From: Planctomycetota bacterium
Lineage (GTDB): Bacteria; Planctomycetota; Phycisphaerae; UBA1845; PWPN01
Assembly: GCA_022711465.1 (NCBI GenBank)
Contig: JAKLEZ010000002.1
Location: 310,001-374,000 of the forward strand
Length of the DNA stretch: 64,000 nt
Direction: 5' to 3'
In this document: in pieces, positions 25,509 through 34,010 of the stretch
Layout: each line of letters opens with the position of its first letter
Position numbering within the stretch: position 1 is the stretch's first letter
Notes under the pieces: generated by a model
The model's database searches: none
The model's input: the letters and a program-made list of their open reading frames with translations, nothing else
Told to the model about the DNA's origin: nothing
Translations under genes and position numbers: made by a program

Positions 25509-26267
25509 TCAGAACGGCAGGACCAGGCTCCGCTCCCAGGCGCAGCGTTTCGACCGGTCCGGCGGGGTGACCTGGATGGCGGAGCCGAAGGCCCGCTTGA
25601 GCCGCAGGGTGGCCTGCTTCTCGGTCTCGACCGTCCGCACGTCGAAACAGCCGCCGGTTGTCCCGCTGAAGCCGTCGAGCCTGATGCCGTAACGCTGGTC
25701 GATGAACACGGTGCGATGGAAGAAGGCGTTCAGGGCCGACAGCCACATGTCCTCGCCGACCACCAGCCCGGGGTCAATCCACAGCTTAGAGCCAGAGAGA
25801 ATGCCCAGGGTGGCCCCCCAGACGAATCCGGTGATTTTGAACGGGTTGCCCGGCGGGTAATACTTCGGGTTGCCGTTGTGGGAGAGCCCGAACAGGAAGC
25901 AGCCCATCTCGCGAGCGGCAGCGGCCGTGGCCTGAATCGCGTCGCTGGCCGTTCGGGGCGGCATGGTGCTGCTCAGCCGGTGCTTGCCGGCGAAGTCCCC
26001 GTACAGCCGGACCACCGCCTGCACATCGTCGTCGATCATGAACACCGACCCGAAATGCTTCATGATCCAGGCCCGCTTGGCGGCGGCCCCGAACAGGCTG
26101 TCGGGATGGGTAACGATCTCGCAATCCGGGTTGTGCTGGCGGTACTTGGGGGCCTGGGTCTCGCTCACACACAGAATGGCTCCGGCCACGGCGTGCTTTG
26201 CGCGCACTCGGTCATGCCGCAGGTGCGAGGGGATCACGATTTTCACGGTTTCTCGCTCAGGGCTCAT
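25509..26267 (-). CDS. Glycosyltransferase-like protein A (phage TAGT-type candidate)
   Basis: 252 residues. KIVIPSHLRHDRV opens the protein; a D79-D80-D81 cluster in VFMIDDDVQAVV is a nucleotide-sugar-binding DxD motif; WGATLGILSG and GEDMWLSALNAFF follow in the positions of a GT-A fold acceptor/metal region. It is about 45% identical by eye to the neighbour 26278-27048. TET-associated glycosyltransferases of phages, which decorate modified DNA bases, have this size and start. No TET/JBP gene lies in the window, so the substrate is not known. GAGG precedes the ATG. Confidence 0.68.
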   Translation of the reverse strand: MSPERETVKIVIPSHLRHDRVRAKHAVAGAILCVSETQAPKYRQHNPDCEIVTHPDSLFGAAAKRAWIMKHFGSVFMIDDDVQAVVRLYGDFAGKHRLSSTMPPRTASDAIQATAAAAREMGCFLFGLSHNGNPKYYPPGNPFKITGFVWGATLGILSGSKLWIDPGLVVGEDMWLSALNAFFHRTVFIDQRYGIRLDGFSGTTGGCFDVRTVETEKQATLRLKRAFGSAIQVTPPDRSKRCAWERSLVLPF

Positions 26268-26277
26268 TCGGCCAACC

Positions 26278-27048
26278 TCAGAACGGGCTCATCCAGCATC
26301 GCTCCCACTCGTGGCCGAGGGTCTTCCTCCTGCCAGGAGGCTCGGTCTTGCGTCCGACCGCGCTGCCGAAGGTCCGCTTCAGGAACTCGTACGCGGATTT
26401 CTCCTTTTCCACGGTCCGCGATCCGCCCAGGCCGCCAAGGTTGTGCCCCACCCGGCCGGTGTGGAAGGAGTACCGGTTGTCGATGAAGCACATGCGGTGA
26501 AAATAGGCGTTCAGCCCGGTGATCCAGTAGTCGTCGCACAGCTCCGCCCGCCGGTCGTACCAGAACTTGAATCCCGGGAGCACGCCGGTCCAGGCGGCAC
26601 AGACGAACCCGGTCAGGTTGAACGGCTTCTGCGGCCGGTAGTAGTGGGGTTGGGCGGTGCCGGCGAACCCGAACAGGTGAACGCCCAGCTCACGGGCCGT
26701 GGCCGCCGTGGCCTGAATGATGTCCCAGCAGGTTTCCGGGGCGATTCTGGACAGCCGGTGCACCCGGCCGGTGTGCGAGTCCTCCAGGTAGACCCGCTGC
26801 ATGTACTCCAGATCGTCATCGAGCTGCATCACTGCCCCGAACTTCTGGATGATCCACTGCCGTTTGGGCGACAGGCCAGCCAGGTCGTCGGGGTGGGTAA
26901 CGATTTCGACGCCCGGGTTGTGCTCGCGGTAGGCCGGGGCCTGGGCCTCGCTCACGCACAGGATGACGTTCGGAACGGCGTGAATGGTCGCGACCCGCTC
27001 GGCCCGGAGATGGGACGGGACCACGATCTTGACGATTTCCTCGTGCAT
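26278..27048 (-). CDS. Glycosyltransferase-like protein B (paralogue of the next gene)
   Basis: 256 residues. KIVVPSHLRAERVATIH, a D77-D78-D79 motif in VMQLDDDLEYMQ, WTGVLPGFKFWYDRRAELCD and DYWITGLNAYFHRMCFIDNR parallel the second gene motif for motif. The ATG has GGAGG upstream and begins one base after the ParB-like gene's stop. The two copies probably arose by tandem duplication and diverged; each keeps the acidic triplet. Likely role: transfer of a sugar, perhaps onto DNA or tail protein. Confidence 0.68.
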   Translation of the reverse strand: MHEEIVKIVVPSHLRAERVATIHAVPNVILCVSEAQAPAYREHNPGVEIVTHPDDLAGLSPKRQWIIQKFGAVMQLDDDLEYMQRVYLEDSHTGRVHRLSRIAPETCWDIIQATAATARELGVHLFGFAGTAQPHYYRPQKPFNLTGFVCAAWTGVLPGFKFWYDRRAELCDDYWITGLNAYFHRMCFIDNRYSFHTGRVGHNLGGLGGSRTVEKEKSAYEFLKRTFGSAVGRKTEPPGRRKTLGHEWERCWMSPF

Positions 27049-27049
27049 G

Positions 27050-27760
27050 TCACCCTCCGCTCCGGCGAGCCTCCCACAGCTGCCGGAACTTCTCGAACGG
27101 CACCACCCGGCCGTGGCCAACAGCACTGGACTTGTAGCTCTGCTCCTTGACCAGCCCCAGGGCGGTGCACAGGTAGGTGTAGTCAATCTCGTTGGTGGTG
27201 TAGATCAGGGCGTAGTCGTACTTCTCGCCCAGCTTGGGACTGATCGGGAACTCGCAGTCTTCATCCCCGCCGGTCATGCCGTTCTCCTCGCCTTCGGCCT
27301 CCGGGTTCAGTTCTCTGGAGATGCTGTCCGCGATCGCGTCGGCCAGTTCGCCGGCGGCGGCATCCTGCCAGTCCACGCCGTCGAGCAGGTCGGAGAGCAT
27401 GTCCGGGTCGGTCTTGCCCATATCCGAAACGGTGTTGAAGGTGATCAGGGCCTTGCGCTCCTCGTCCTCGGTCAGGTCCACGTAGACCACCGGCACCTTG
27501 TCAATTCCGTTGCGGATGGCCAGGGCCACGCGCATGTGGCCGTCGACCACCACCCCGGTGTTCTTGTTGACCGTCACCGGGTCGATCCAGCCGACCTCGC
27601 GCATGACGCCGAGCATGGCCTCGTTCTGATGCTGGGGGTGCACCCGCCAGTTCTGGGGGTGGGCGGCGAGCGTGCTCGGGTCCACATCCTCGTAGCCGAT
27701 GATCTTCATCGGCACGCGGGACGGGTTCTCGGTCTTCTGTTCAGACTCCTCTTCGGCCAT
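27050..27760 (-). CDS. ParB/Srx-fold protein (phage ParB-like)
   Basis: 236 residues. Residues 19-100 are a ParB N-terminal-like domain (LAAHPQNWRVHPQHQNEAML, EVGWIDPVTVNKNTGVVVDG), with DGHMR at 73-77 for the usual DGHRR. An acidic linker follows, then a conserved-looking end (PKLGEKYDYALIYTTNEIDY, TYLCTALGLVKEQSYKSSAV). Such proteins pair with methylases or base-modifying enzymes in phages. GGAGG precedes the start, and a 17-bp phage element lies 20 bases upstream. Confidence 0.82.
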   Translation of the reverse strand: MAEEESEQKTENPSRVPMKIIGYEDVDPSTLAAHPQNWRVHPQHQNEAMLGVMREVGWIDPVTVNKNTGVVVDGHMRVALAIRNGIDKVPVVYVDLTEDEERKALITFNTVSDMGKTDPDMLSDLLDGVDWQDAAAGELADAIADSISRELNPEAEGEENGMTGGDEDCEFPISPKLGEKYDYALIYTTNEIDYTYLCTALGLVKEQSYKSSAVGHGRVVPFEKFRQLWEARRSGG

Positions 27761-27779
27761 GGGGCGTTCCTCCGTCTAC

Positions 27780-27796
27780 TCGACAATCGCCTACAA
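27780..27796 (-). promoter_or_regulatory. 17-bp phage element upstream of the ParB-like gene
   Basis: TTGTAGG-CGA-TTGTCGA on the minus strand, two heptamers 10 bp apart. It lies 20 bp before the start codon, in the untranslated leader or core promoter. Confidence 0.6.
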
Positions 27797-27807
27797 AACA
27801 CAACGCC

Positions 27808-28167
27808 CTAAGTATACACCACTTGGGCAACTTCGGGCGCCAGCGTCCGCCAGCCGGTCGCATCATCGACATCGCGCATCCGGGCCGAGGTCACCTCGCC
27901 GGCCTCCCGGAGGCAGCCGACAGCCCAGAGGACCCACGACTCAGAGACAGCTTCTGAGCCGCTGACTCGGAAGCCGACCTGGATGGTCACGCCGCCAAAC
28001 TGGTTTGACACGCGTCGGTGATCCTCTCGGTACGCGATTCGGATGCCGAAGACAGGGAGGTTGAGCTGGGCAAGCAGATTCGCCAAGCAGGGAACCTCGT
28101 TTCCGTCAAGGGTCCACCCGTCGAAGTTCAAGTAGCCCCGAATATCCACTTCTGCCACGTTCGCCAT
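27808..28167 (-). CDS. Small phage protein of unknown function
   Basis: 119 residues. It has a beta-rich start (AEVDIRGYLNFDGWTLDGNE), a central NQFGGVTIQVGFRVSGSEAV and a final helix-rich DATGWRTLAPEVAQV. AAGGAG precedes the ATG. It lies between the helicase-like gene and the ParB-like gene in the early region. Nothing indicates a known family, signal peptide or membrane anchor. Confidence 0.55.
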   Translation of the reverse strand: MANVAEVDIRGYLNFDGWTLDGNEVPCLANLLAQLNLPVFGIRIAYREDHRRVSNQFGGVTIQVGFRVSGSEAVSESWVLWAVGCLREAGEVTSARMRDVDDATGWRTLAPEVAQVVYT

Positions 28168-28188
28168 CGCCGTTCTCCTTTTCGGGCC

Positions 28189-28371
28189 TCAGAAACCGAG
28201 TTTCTCCTCTTCCTCTTGCGTCGGCTTCCTGCCGGCGAGCGCCTCGAACAACTTCAGCGCAATTCGGTTGCAGGCTTGGATTCGAGACGCCCGCACCGGC
28301 AGGTAGGTCGCAAACGCACACGCTTCGGCATAGCTCTGTATCAGGCGTATCGCCTCTTCAGGTTCGCTCAT
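28189..28371 (-). CDS. Small phage early protein
   Basis: 60 residues, a short helical protein (EAIRLIQSYAEACAFATYLP, ASRIQACNRIALKLFEALAG) ending KPTQEEEEKLGF. GGAG lies about nine bases upstream of the ATG at 28371. Short helical early proteins of this sort often inhibit host functions or serve as adaptors, but there is no specific evidence. It overlaps no other real gene. Confidence 0.5.
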   Translation of the reverse strand: MSEPEEAIRLIQSYAEACAFATYLPVRASRIQACNRIALKLFEALAGRKPTQEEEEKLGF

Positions 28372-28397
28372 TGCTACACTCCTCGTTCGCCGCGATC

Positions 28398-29339
28398 TCA
28401 CTTGGCAACCATCTCGTTCATGCTGTCAATCGTACCAAGCGTCTCGAACTGAGCCCGGACCGCAGCCATGTGCGTGGCCAGCTGGTCGCCGCTGGCGTCC
28501 ATCAGCTGATTCGCCGCCGTCACGATCCGGGCCACCGAACGGTAGTTGTCAGCCAACTGGTACACGGTCAGGCCGGGGCGGGTGTCCATCAGATCCGGCC
28601 GGGCGCCCCGGAACCCGTAGATCGCCTGGCGGCGATCGCCGACCGCGTAGTAGTGGGCCGGAGGAGCCAGCCGCCGCAACAGCCGGTCCTGATCAGCGTT
28701 GACATCCTGCACCTCGTCTACGACGACGTGCTCCAAACGCAGCGTGTCGCGGATGCCGCCCATGTCCAACAGCCTGCGGCACTCGGAGATCATGTGGGCA
28801 TAGTCGATGGCGTTGCAGGCCATCCGGCGGGCTCCGCACTCGACCACCAGGGTGGCCAGCTCGGTCGAGTCGATCGCCCCGTGGCCGTCCACCGCCGCCA
28901 GGCACCGGGCCATACTCAGCTGCTGTCGCCACTTGCCGTTCCGCAGATAGCCGAGATCCGTGGCCACGCCCTGCACCAGATCGCTACGCTCGTTCTCCCG
29001 GTGCACGGTGAGCGGCACGCCGCGCCGGTAGCCGATGCGGAAACCATGCTCGTTCAAAATCTTCAGGCACCAGCCGTGGATGGTGCCGATGAACATGCCT
29101 TCGAGCCGATCGGCATCCAGCATCCCGATCAGGCGAGCCCGCATTTCCGCAGCGGCCTTGCGGGTGTAGGTGAGGACCAACACCCGGTCCGGCTCAATCC
29201 CGAGCGTGTCAACGAGGTGGGCGACTCGGTGGGTCAATACCCGGGTCTTGCCCGAGCCGGCGCCGGCCACCACCAGGACCTGGCTCTCGGTGGCCTCGAC
29301 CGCCGCTCGCTGTTCGCCGCTCAGCTCGGTCTCGCTCAT
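28398..29339 (-). CDS. UvrD/Rep-type SF1 helicase, N-terminal half only
   Basis: 313 residues. Motif I AGAGSGKT (25-32), Ia LTYTRKAAAEM (56-66), motif II VVDEVQD (206-212), motif III VGDRRQAIYGFRGA (233-246) and motif IV NYRS (265-268) are intact. Full UvrD-like helicases are about 650-730 residues; domain 2A, with motifs V and VI, is missing, and a stop follows at 28398. It may be an ATPase lacking strand-separation activity, or need a partner. A phage element lies 14 bp upstream. Confidence 0.88.
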   Translation of the reverse strand: MSETELSGEQRAAVEATESQVLVVAGAGSGKTRVLTHRVAHLVDTLGIEPDRVLVLTYTRKAAAEMRARLIGMLDADRLEGMFIGTIHGWCLKILNEHGFRIGYRRGVPLTVHRENERSDLVQGVATDLGYLRNGKWRQQLSMARCLAAVDGHGAIDSTELATLVVECGARRMACNAIDYAHMISECRRLLDMGGIRDTLRLEHVVVDEVQDVNADQDRLLRRLAPPAHYYAVGDRRQAIYGFRGARPDLMDTRPGLTVYQLADNYRSVARIVTAANQLMDASGDQLATHMAAVRAQFETLGTIDSMNEMVAK

Positions 29340-29352
29340 TCAGCACCTTTCA

Positions 29353-29369
29353 TCGACATAAATCTACAA
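29353..29369 (-). promoter_or_regulatory. 17-bp phage element upstream of the helicase-like gene
   Basis: TTGTAGA-TTT-ATGTCGA on the minus strand, 14 bp before the start codon. A TTGGCA box lies upstream at about the -35 distance from the TAGATT inside the element, so it may overlap a promoter. Confidence 0.6.
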
Positions 29370-29793
29370 CACCAGGGCGGCCCATGCCAAACGGGTCTCG
29401 GAACCCTCATTCATCGCGGGCATCGAATCTGTATCCAGCTGTTGATCGCCAGGTCACGCAGGGCGGAGACGCCGTGGCCGATGCCGAGCGTGCTGGTGAA
29501 GCTTCTCTTTGGCTAAGGCCTTCCATCGTTCGGTCGGGCGCGCCCTCTTCGGTCTCTTGGTCTATTGGGATGCTTTTCTTCATCCGTGCCCATGATGAAA
29601 ACCGTGTTTGAACTCGGCCTTTTGTGACCGCAGATCACGCGGCTTCGAGAGTGCATGATGACTAGGCGGCGGGACAAGAGCGGGTGACGATATGAGGGGA
29701 ATCCTTGCCATTTCAGGTCCTCCTTGCAAAGATTACCTCACTTATCGGCAAGAAACGGCCTTTTCACACACCCTCTTAGATGGCGGTGAACAA
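29370..29793. other. Lower-GC intergenic stretch, no supported gene
   Basis: About 420 bases between the helicase-like gene and the small plus-strand membrane gene. The base composition is visibly richer in A/T than the flanking genes (for example around 29560-29770). No frame here combines a ribosome site with coherent coding. It is probably the edge of a small insertion carrying the next gene. Confidence 0.4.
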
Positions 29794-30018
29794 ATGCGAA
29801 TCATACTGTTTGTAGCCGATGTCGTCGTTCTCATGATGGGTATTGGCCTCTTTACCACTTATTCGCAGTCGAAGCACGTAGGTATTTTGCTGGCGGCATT
29901 CCTGGCCGTGGGATCGGCAACCCTGTCGTTTCTCTTAGGCGCTTGGTGGCCTCTTGTAGTTGGCTTCGTGCTCGCGTGGATTCTGCGTTTGATTGGTGGC
30001 GATCCTGGATACCGATAA
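29794..30018 (+). CDS. Small two-helix membrane protein (moron-like)
   Basis: 74 residues, almost all membrane: RIILFVADVVVLMMGIGLFT, VGILLAAFLAVGSATLSFLL and WPLVVGFVLAWILRLIGG. The start at 29794 has GGTGA upstream; a longer frame adds a non-hydrophobic extension without a ribosome site. It is the only gene in this part of the phage on the plus strand and lies in lower-GC DNA, which suggests a moron acquired separately. Possible roles include superinfection exclusion; not shown. Confidence 0.6.
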   Translation: MRIILFVADVVVLMMGIGLFTTYSQSKHVGILLAAFLAVGSATLSFLLGAWWPLVVGFVLAWILRLIGGDPGYR

Positions 30019-30141
30019 TCCTCGCGAGATAAAGGAACACTCTTTGGCCAGGAGCCAACTGGGCCGACTTTTCTGACAAGCCCTCTATAGAGTATCGCAC
30101 CCGAGTGGGGCAGGTTGTTGGGCTGTGACAGACGTATAACC

Positions 30142-30405
30142 CTACCCAAGAGGAGTGCCATGCTCAAAATGCCCAACTATGGCGAGGCTTGCGCACACAA
30201 ATTCGCCGCGAGTCTTGAGCGGTGACCGCAGAAGGTAGCGCAGTGTATGTGGATGGGCAATGGCGGAGGCAGGAATATAGTGCTCAGCAGCCCCGACATG
30301 CCACTCGCGCAGTCCCTCGCGGATGGCCCATTCATGCGCCGCCCGGCGCGAGACGATCGGCCCGTGATTGAAGGTTTCACCGTCTTTCGATAGCCAGTAT
30401 TTCAT
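30142..30405 (-). CDS. Small phage protein downstream of the SMC-like gene
   Basis: 87 residues. The start at 30405 has AAAGGAG seven bases upstream. It contains YWLSKDGETFNHGPIVSRRA, AHEWAIREGLREWHVGAAEH and a final VGHFEHGTPLG. The N-terminus (Y-W-L-x-x-x-G-E-x-x-G-P) recalls short GYF-like or DUF-type modules, but this is a guess from pattern. No other clue to function. Confidence 0.52.
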   Translation of the reverse strand: MKYWLSKDGETFNHGPIVSRRAAHEWAIREGLREWHVGAAEHYIPASAIAHPHTLRYLLRSPLKTRGEFVCASLAIVGHFEHGTPLG

Positions 30406-30451
30406 GTCAACTCCTTTCTGGCTGACCATCACCTGATCACCACTCACCCGA

Positions 30452-32797
30452 TCACCACTGCACCACGTGCCAGCCGTCGGCGACACTCGCCGGGCCGTGG
30501 CAGGTGGCCACCAGCACGTAATCGATCTCGTCTCGCACGCCGGCAAACCCGGCCAACATCAGCCCGAGGTTCACCTGGTCAACCGCGTCGGCCTCGACGG
30601 TCAGGGTCTTCAGCGGCACGTCGCTCATCACCGTCAGTGCGTATGCCAGAGCGGCGCCGAACAAGGCCGCCTCGCCGCCGGACATCGTGTCCATGCTGCG
30701 GTTCACCTCGCGGCCATCGTCCAGCGTCAGCACCCAGCCGAGGTCGAACTCCGCCTTGCCCCGAGCGTTGCTCAGCGAGCAGTACGCCCGGACCTTCAGT
30801 CCCGCCTCGTGGAGGAATCGGTCGATATGGTGCAGCAGCGGCCGGACCTGGCCGGCCAGTAATACCTCGCGCAGACTCTTCACCGCCTTCTCGGTATGGG
30901 TGGCGCACTCAAACAGGGCTGCCTCCTCCGCCGACTTGGCGATGCACTTGCTCAGCTCGGCGGTCAGGGCCTGGAGCTTGCCCTTGCGTTCGACCTCGGC
31001 CCGCAGCTCGCCGATTTCGCCCTCGATCTCTGCCAGCCGCAGCTCCAGCCGGTCGCGGTCGCCGGCCTCGCCGGCCGTGTCGTCGAAGCCCTCCAGCTCG
31101 GTCTCGGCCAGCTCAACGTTGGCCCGAGCCTCCTCCAGCAGGGCCTGGTAGGTCTCGACCGCACCGTTGGCCACGGCCATCTCGCGTTCGAGCGTGGCCA
31201 GCTGCCCCTTGGCAACGTGATACAGGCGATCACTCTCGTCCAGGTCGTGGGCCGTCTTCTCCAGGGCCAGCATGCGATCGTGGGCATCGTCGTACCGCTT
31301 GCGCGCCGCCGCCAGATCGGCTCGCAGCGCGCCCAACTTGCCGACCAGGTTGTCGGAGTTGGTGATCGCGTTCTCGCGCTCAATCTCGGCTGCATTGATC
31401 GCCTCCAGCACAACAGTCAATTCGCGCTCGGCCAGGTCCCCGATCTCTTCGATCCGCCCGGCCAGCTCGTTCAGGGTGTCTGTGCCGAACTTCTCAACGA
31501 TCGCTTCAGTGAGGCGGGCCAGCAACTTCTGCACCTTGATCCACGGGTTGCGGCCGAGATTCTCGATCTGGGCCTTGATCCGCTTGATCGACTGGTCGGC
31601 CGCAACGCTGTCGGCCTCGGCAAGGCAGATCAGCGTTTCGACGCTGCCGACCTCCTCGCGATTCTCGCAGTCGACCATGCGGGCCGCCTCCAGCTCGCTT
31701 TTTGCACGGTCGAGCCTCTCAGCCCGGTCCGCCCGCATGACCTCGCAGTCCGGCCCGAGCTGGGCCTCGATCTGCTGTCGCTCGCCATCCCAGTCGCGGG
31801 ATTGGAGGGCGGCATAGGCCACAGCCAGCTGCCGCTCGGTGTCACCGACCTTGGCCCGGCACTGCTCGATCCGCCCGACCAGTGCGGCCCGGTTTCGAGC
31901 CGCTCCATCGAAGGCCCCGATCTGCCGCTGGACTTCGGCCAGCTCGCGTTCGCACTCAACGATGCGCGCGCGCAGCGTCTCGACCAGCTCGGCAGACACC
32001 CGTAGCTCGTTCTTGTCCTGGGTCAGCTTCTGGGTGGCCGCCGACGCCTGCTCGCGGGCCTTCTTGTGCTCGCTCTTGAGCTGCTTGCTCAAGTCCATCC
32101 AGGCGGTCACCGTCTGGAGCACATCGTCCGACGCGTCGGCCCCAAACAAGCCCATCACCGCTTGCCAGGCGTCGCGGATCTCAGCCGGGGCGGTCTTCCA
32201 TAGGGCCGTGCTGACCTGATCGGCCTGCTCAATTTCGAGATCGAACGGCTCGCGATGCCACATACTCAGGGCCACCGCCTTCACCTGGCCGCCGCCAAGC
32301 ACGCTGTCCAGCACCGCCAGGTCAAGTTGAGCCAGCTGTCGTGCGGCCGACGCCACCGAGCCGGCCGACTCGCACAGCGAGAGCACGTACGCCCGGCGGC
32401 GATCAGCGGACAAGCTGGTGAACGCGGACAGATCCAGCCCAGCGGTCAGCCCGCCGCAGCGCTGGTCGATTGCCGCCTGGGCGTCGGCCAGCTTGCCGTC
32501 TTCCTTGCCATGGACATGCAGATCACTGCTCACGCTGCCCTTGAGCGGGTCGCGCCGCACTTCGCGCCGCCAACCGAAGCCGTCCGGCAGGCTCACGTCC
32601 ACGATCGCGTGGCCATTGCTGCACAGGGCTGCGGCGGCCTCCGGGCTCTTGCCCAGCCGCGTCTGGCCGGTCAGCGCCCAGCACAGGGCCTCCAGCCGGG
32701 TGGACTTGCCGCATCCGTTCGGCCCCACGTACAGGTTGAGCGGGCGAATATCGAACGAGTCGCTCAGGCCCTTCAGTCCGTCCACTGTCATTTTCAT
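30452..32797 (-). CDS. SMC/SbcC/Rad50-like ATPase
   Basis: 781 residues. Walker A VGPNGCGKS (24-32), a long central coiled coil (about 150-640, with many Glu/Lys/Arg heptads), the ABC signature MSGGEAALFGAAL (705-717) and a Walker B-like LKTLTVEAD (725-733). The start at 32797 is chosen because GGGAG is spaced seven bases from it. The length is shorter than host SbcC (about 1000). It follows the ERF gene, so it probably belongs to a phage recombination or replication unit. No SbcD-like nuclease is next to it. Confidence 0.85.
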   Translation of the reverse strand: MKMTVDGLKGLSDSFDIRPLNLYVGPNGCGKSTRLEALCWALTGQTRLGKSPEAAAALCSNGHAIVDVSLPDGFGWRREVRRDPLKGSVSSDLHVHGKEDGKLADAQAAIDQRCGGLTAGLDLSAFTSLSADRRRAYVLSLCESAGSVASAARQLAQLDLAVLDSVLGGGQVKAVALSMWHREPFDLEIEQADQVSTALWKTAPAEIRDAWQAVMGLFGADASDDVLQTVTAWMDLSKQLKSEHKKAREQASAATQKLTQDKNELRVSAELVETLRARIVECERELAEVQRQIGAFDGAARNRAALVGRIEQCRAKVGDTERQLAVAYAALQSRDWDGERQQIEAQLGPDCEVMRADRAERLDRAKSELEAARMVDCENREEVGSVETLICLAEADSVAADQSIKRIKAQIENLGRNPWIKVQKLLARLTEAIVEKFGTDTLNELAGRIEEIGDLAERELTVVLEAINAAEIERENAITNSDNLVGKLGALRADLAAARKRYDDAHDRMLALEKTAHDLDESDRLYHVAKGQLATLEREMAVANGAVETYQALLEEARANVELAETELEGFDDTAGEAGDRDRLELRLAEIEGEIGELRAEVERKGKLQALTAELSKCIAKSAEEAALFECATHTEKAVKSLREVLLAGQVRPLLHHIDRFLHEAGLKVRAYCSLSNARGKAEFDLGWVLTLDDGREVNRSMDTMSGGEAALFGAALAYALTVMSDVPLKTLTVEADAVDQVNLGLMLAGFAGVRDEIDYVLVATCHGPASVADGWHVVQW

Positions 32798-32828
32798 CGC
32801 CATTCTCCCGTGCCGTGTCCGGCATCGA

Positions 32829-33635
32829 TCACTGGGCGGCCGCGCCAACCGACAGGTAGGTCTCAGCCGTCGTGCAGAACTTCGAGATCATCTCGGCCGA
32901 TTGCTCACTCAGCTTCGATCCGGCGGGCATGCCGATCTGCCCGCTGACTTCGATTCGCCCCTCGCGCCCCAGCCGCTCGTACAGCTCGCGAGCCCTGGCG
33001 AGCAGGTCCATCTGGCCCTTGCTCGGACGTGGCCCCGCACCGTTCCCGCCGTTGCGGGGCGGGGCCGATTGCGGAGGGCGATGGGCATGCTGGGCCTGCG
33101 GAGCGGGCGGGGCAGCGTCGCCGGCGCCGTCGTCCTCGGGGTCGTCGGTCGTCGCCAAATTGAACAGGCAGCTCAATCCGTATTTGCGCGCACCGGTGAT
33201 CGCCTTGTAGACCGCCTTGTCGCTGGTATCCTCGCCCTCGCCGACCGTCTGGCCTTCGATCCACTCGCCGCTGGCGTGTATCACCCGCTGGGTCAGAGTC
33301 ACCCGGACGAGTCGCTGCTTCTTCTTGTCGGTCTGGTCCGGCTTCACCACGTCGATCACCTCGCCGGCCGAGACCAGCACGAATAGCCCATGCTGGGCCA
33401 AGATCGGCGCCAAAGCCTTCAGGTAATCCTCCAGCTTCGCGTAGGCGTACTTGTGGAACTGGTTCCAGCCGCTCTTCTGGACGCCGCAGACTTCGGAGCC
33501 AACCTTGGCCATCGCCGCAGACAGCTTGTCGATGGTCGGGCTGCACCGTATCTGCGTCACCGGCGGCCGATCGTCTGCCGCCCAGGGAACCGTCAGGATC
33601 GTGTCGTCCGCTTCAGGCGTGTGAGAATGGTCCAT
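32829..33635 (-). CDS. ERF-family single-strand annealing protein
   Basis: 268 residues. GVQKSGWNQFHKYAYAKLED (51-70) and YLKALAPILAQHGL are the core of ERF proteins, followed by GEGEDTSDKAVYKAITGARK (132-151) and YGLSCLFNLATTDDPEDDG, the conserved helical and acidic end of the domain. A Pro/Ala-rich linker and a C-terminal helical region follow. It anneals complementary single strands in phage recombination. It is the first gene of the leftward early operon. A 17-bp phage element lies about 65 bp upstream. Confidence 0.92.
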   Translation of the reverse strand: MDHSHTPEADDTILTVPWAADDRPPVTQIRCSPTIDKLSAAMAKVGSEVCGVQKSGWNQFHKYAYAKLEDYLKALAPILAQHGLFVLVSAGEVIDVVKPDQTDKKKQRLVRVTLTQRVIHASGEWIEGQTVGEGEDTSDKAVYKAITGARKYGLSCLFNLATTDDPEDDGAGDAAPPAPQAQHAHRPPQSAPPRNGGNGAGPRPSKGQMDLLARARELYERLGREGRIEVSGQIGMPAGSKLSEQSAEMISKFCTTAETYLSVGAAAQ

Positions 33636-33701
33636 GTGAGCCTCCTGTCATTTGTGGCCCAAACCAGGGGCCGTTGCCCCGGAAGTATTTGGGCACTATT
33701 C

Positions 33702-33718
33702 TCGACGAAAGTCTACAA
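33702..33718 (-). promoter_or_regulatory. 17-bp phage element upstream of the ERF gene
   Basis: TTGTAGA-CTT-TCGTCGA on the minus strand, upstream of the ERF operon. It contains the TAGACT that could be the -10 box of a TTGCCT-N17-TAGACT promoter. Confidence 0.6.
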
Positions 33719-33968
33719 CAGGGAGACGCCAGAGGCAAGGAAAAAAATACCATAATGTGAATCCGCCCACGGCCCAGCGGCCAGGGGTGAAACGGTGTTC
33801 AGGGAGGACGAACCGAAAAACATAAGTAGCCACACGGTAACAGATAGAGCTAAACTCGACACCGTGCTTGGAAATGCCATCGAAGGGTGGGGCATCATCG
33901 GCCTGGCCAAGCCAACTTTCGGAGGATTATCATTGGATGGGCTTGACGCTGGCACCGATGCCCACAAT

Positions 33969-33990
33969 GATAGCTAAAGGTTTAGCTATC
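33969..33990. promoter_or_regulatory. Perfect 10-2-10 inverted repeat, likely operator
   Basis: GATAGCTAAA-GG-TTTAGCTATC is an exact inverted repeat 20 bp before the start of the ribbon-helix-helix-like gene at 34011. A TTGACG box lies at 33943-33948, so the repeat would cover the -10/+1 region of that gene's promoter. Autoregulation is a natural reading. Confidence 0.75.
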
Positions 33991-34010
33991 GCAGGCATGG
34001 GAGTTGACAC

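Larger units (their letters stand above)
33636..34010. other. Divergent control region between ERF operon and regulator gene
   Basis: The stretch holds the phage element at 33702-33718, an inverted repeat CACGGT/ACCGTG around 33830-33865, and a perfect operator-like repeat at 33969-33990. On the minus strand TTGCCT and TAGACT lie 17 nt apart near the phage element. No convincing gene: the two short frames on the plus strand (33795-33977 and 33868-34107) lack ribosome sites or overlap the real gene. Confidence 0.55.

Noticed and set aside
33795..33977. 60-codon plus-strand frame before the regulator
   Set aside because: No ribosome site; it runs over the operator and has no recognisable pattern.
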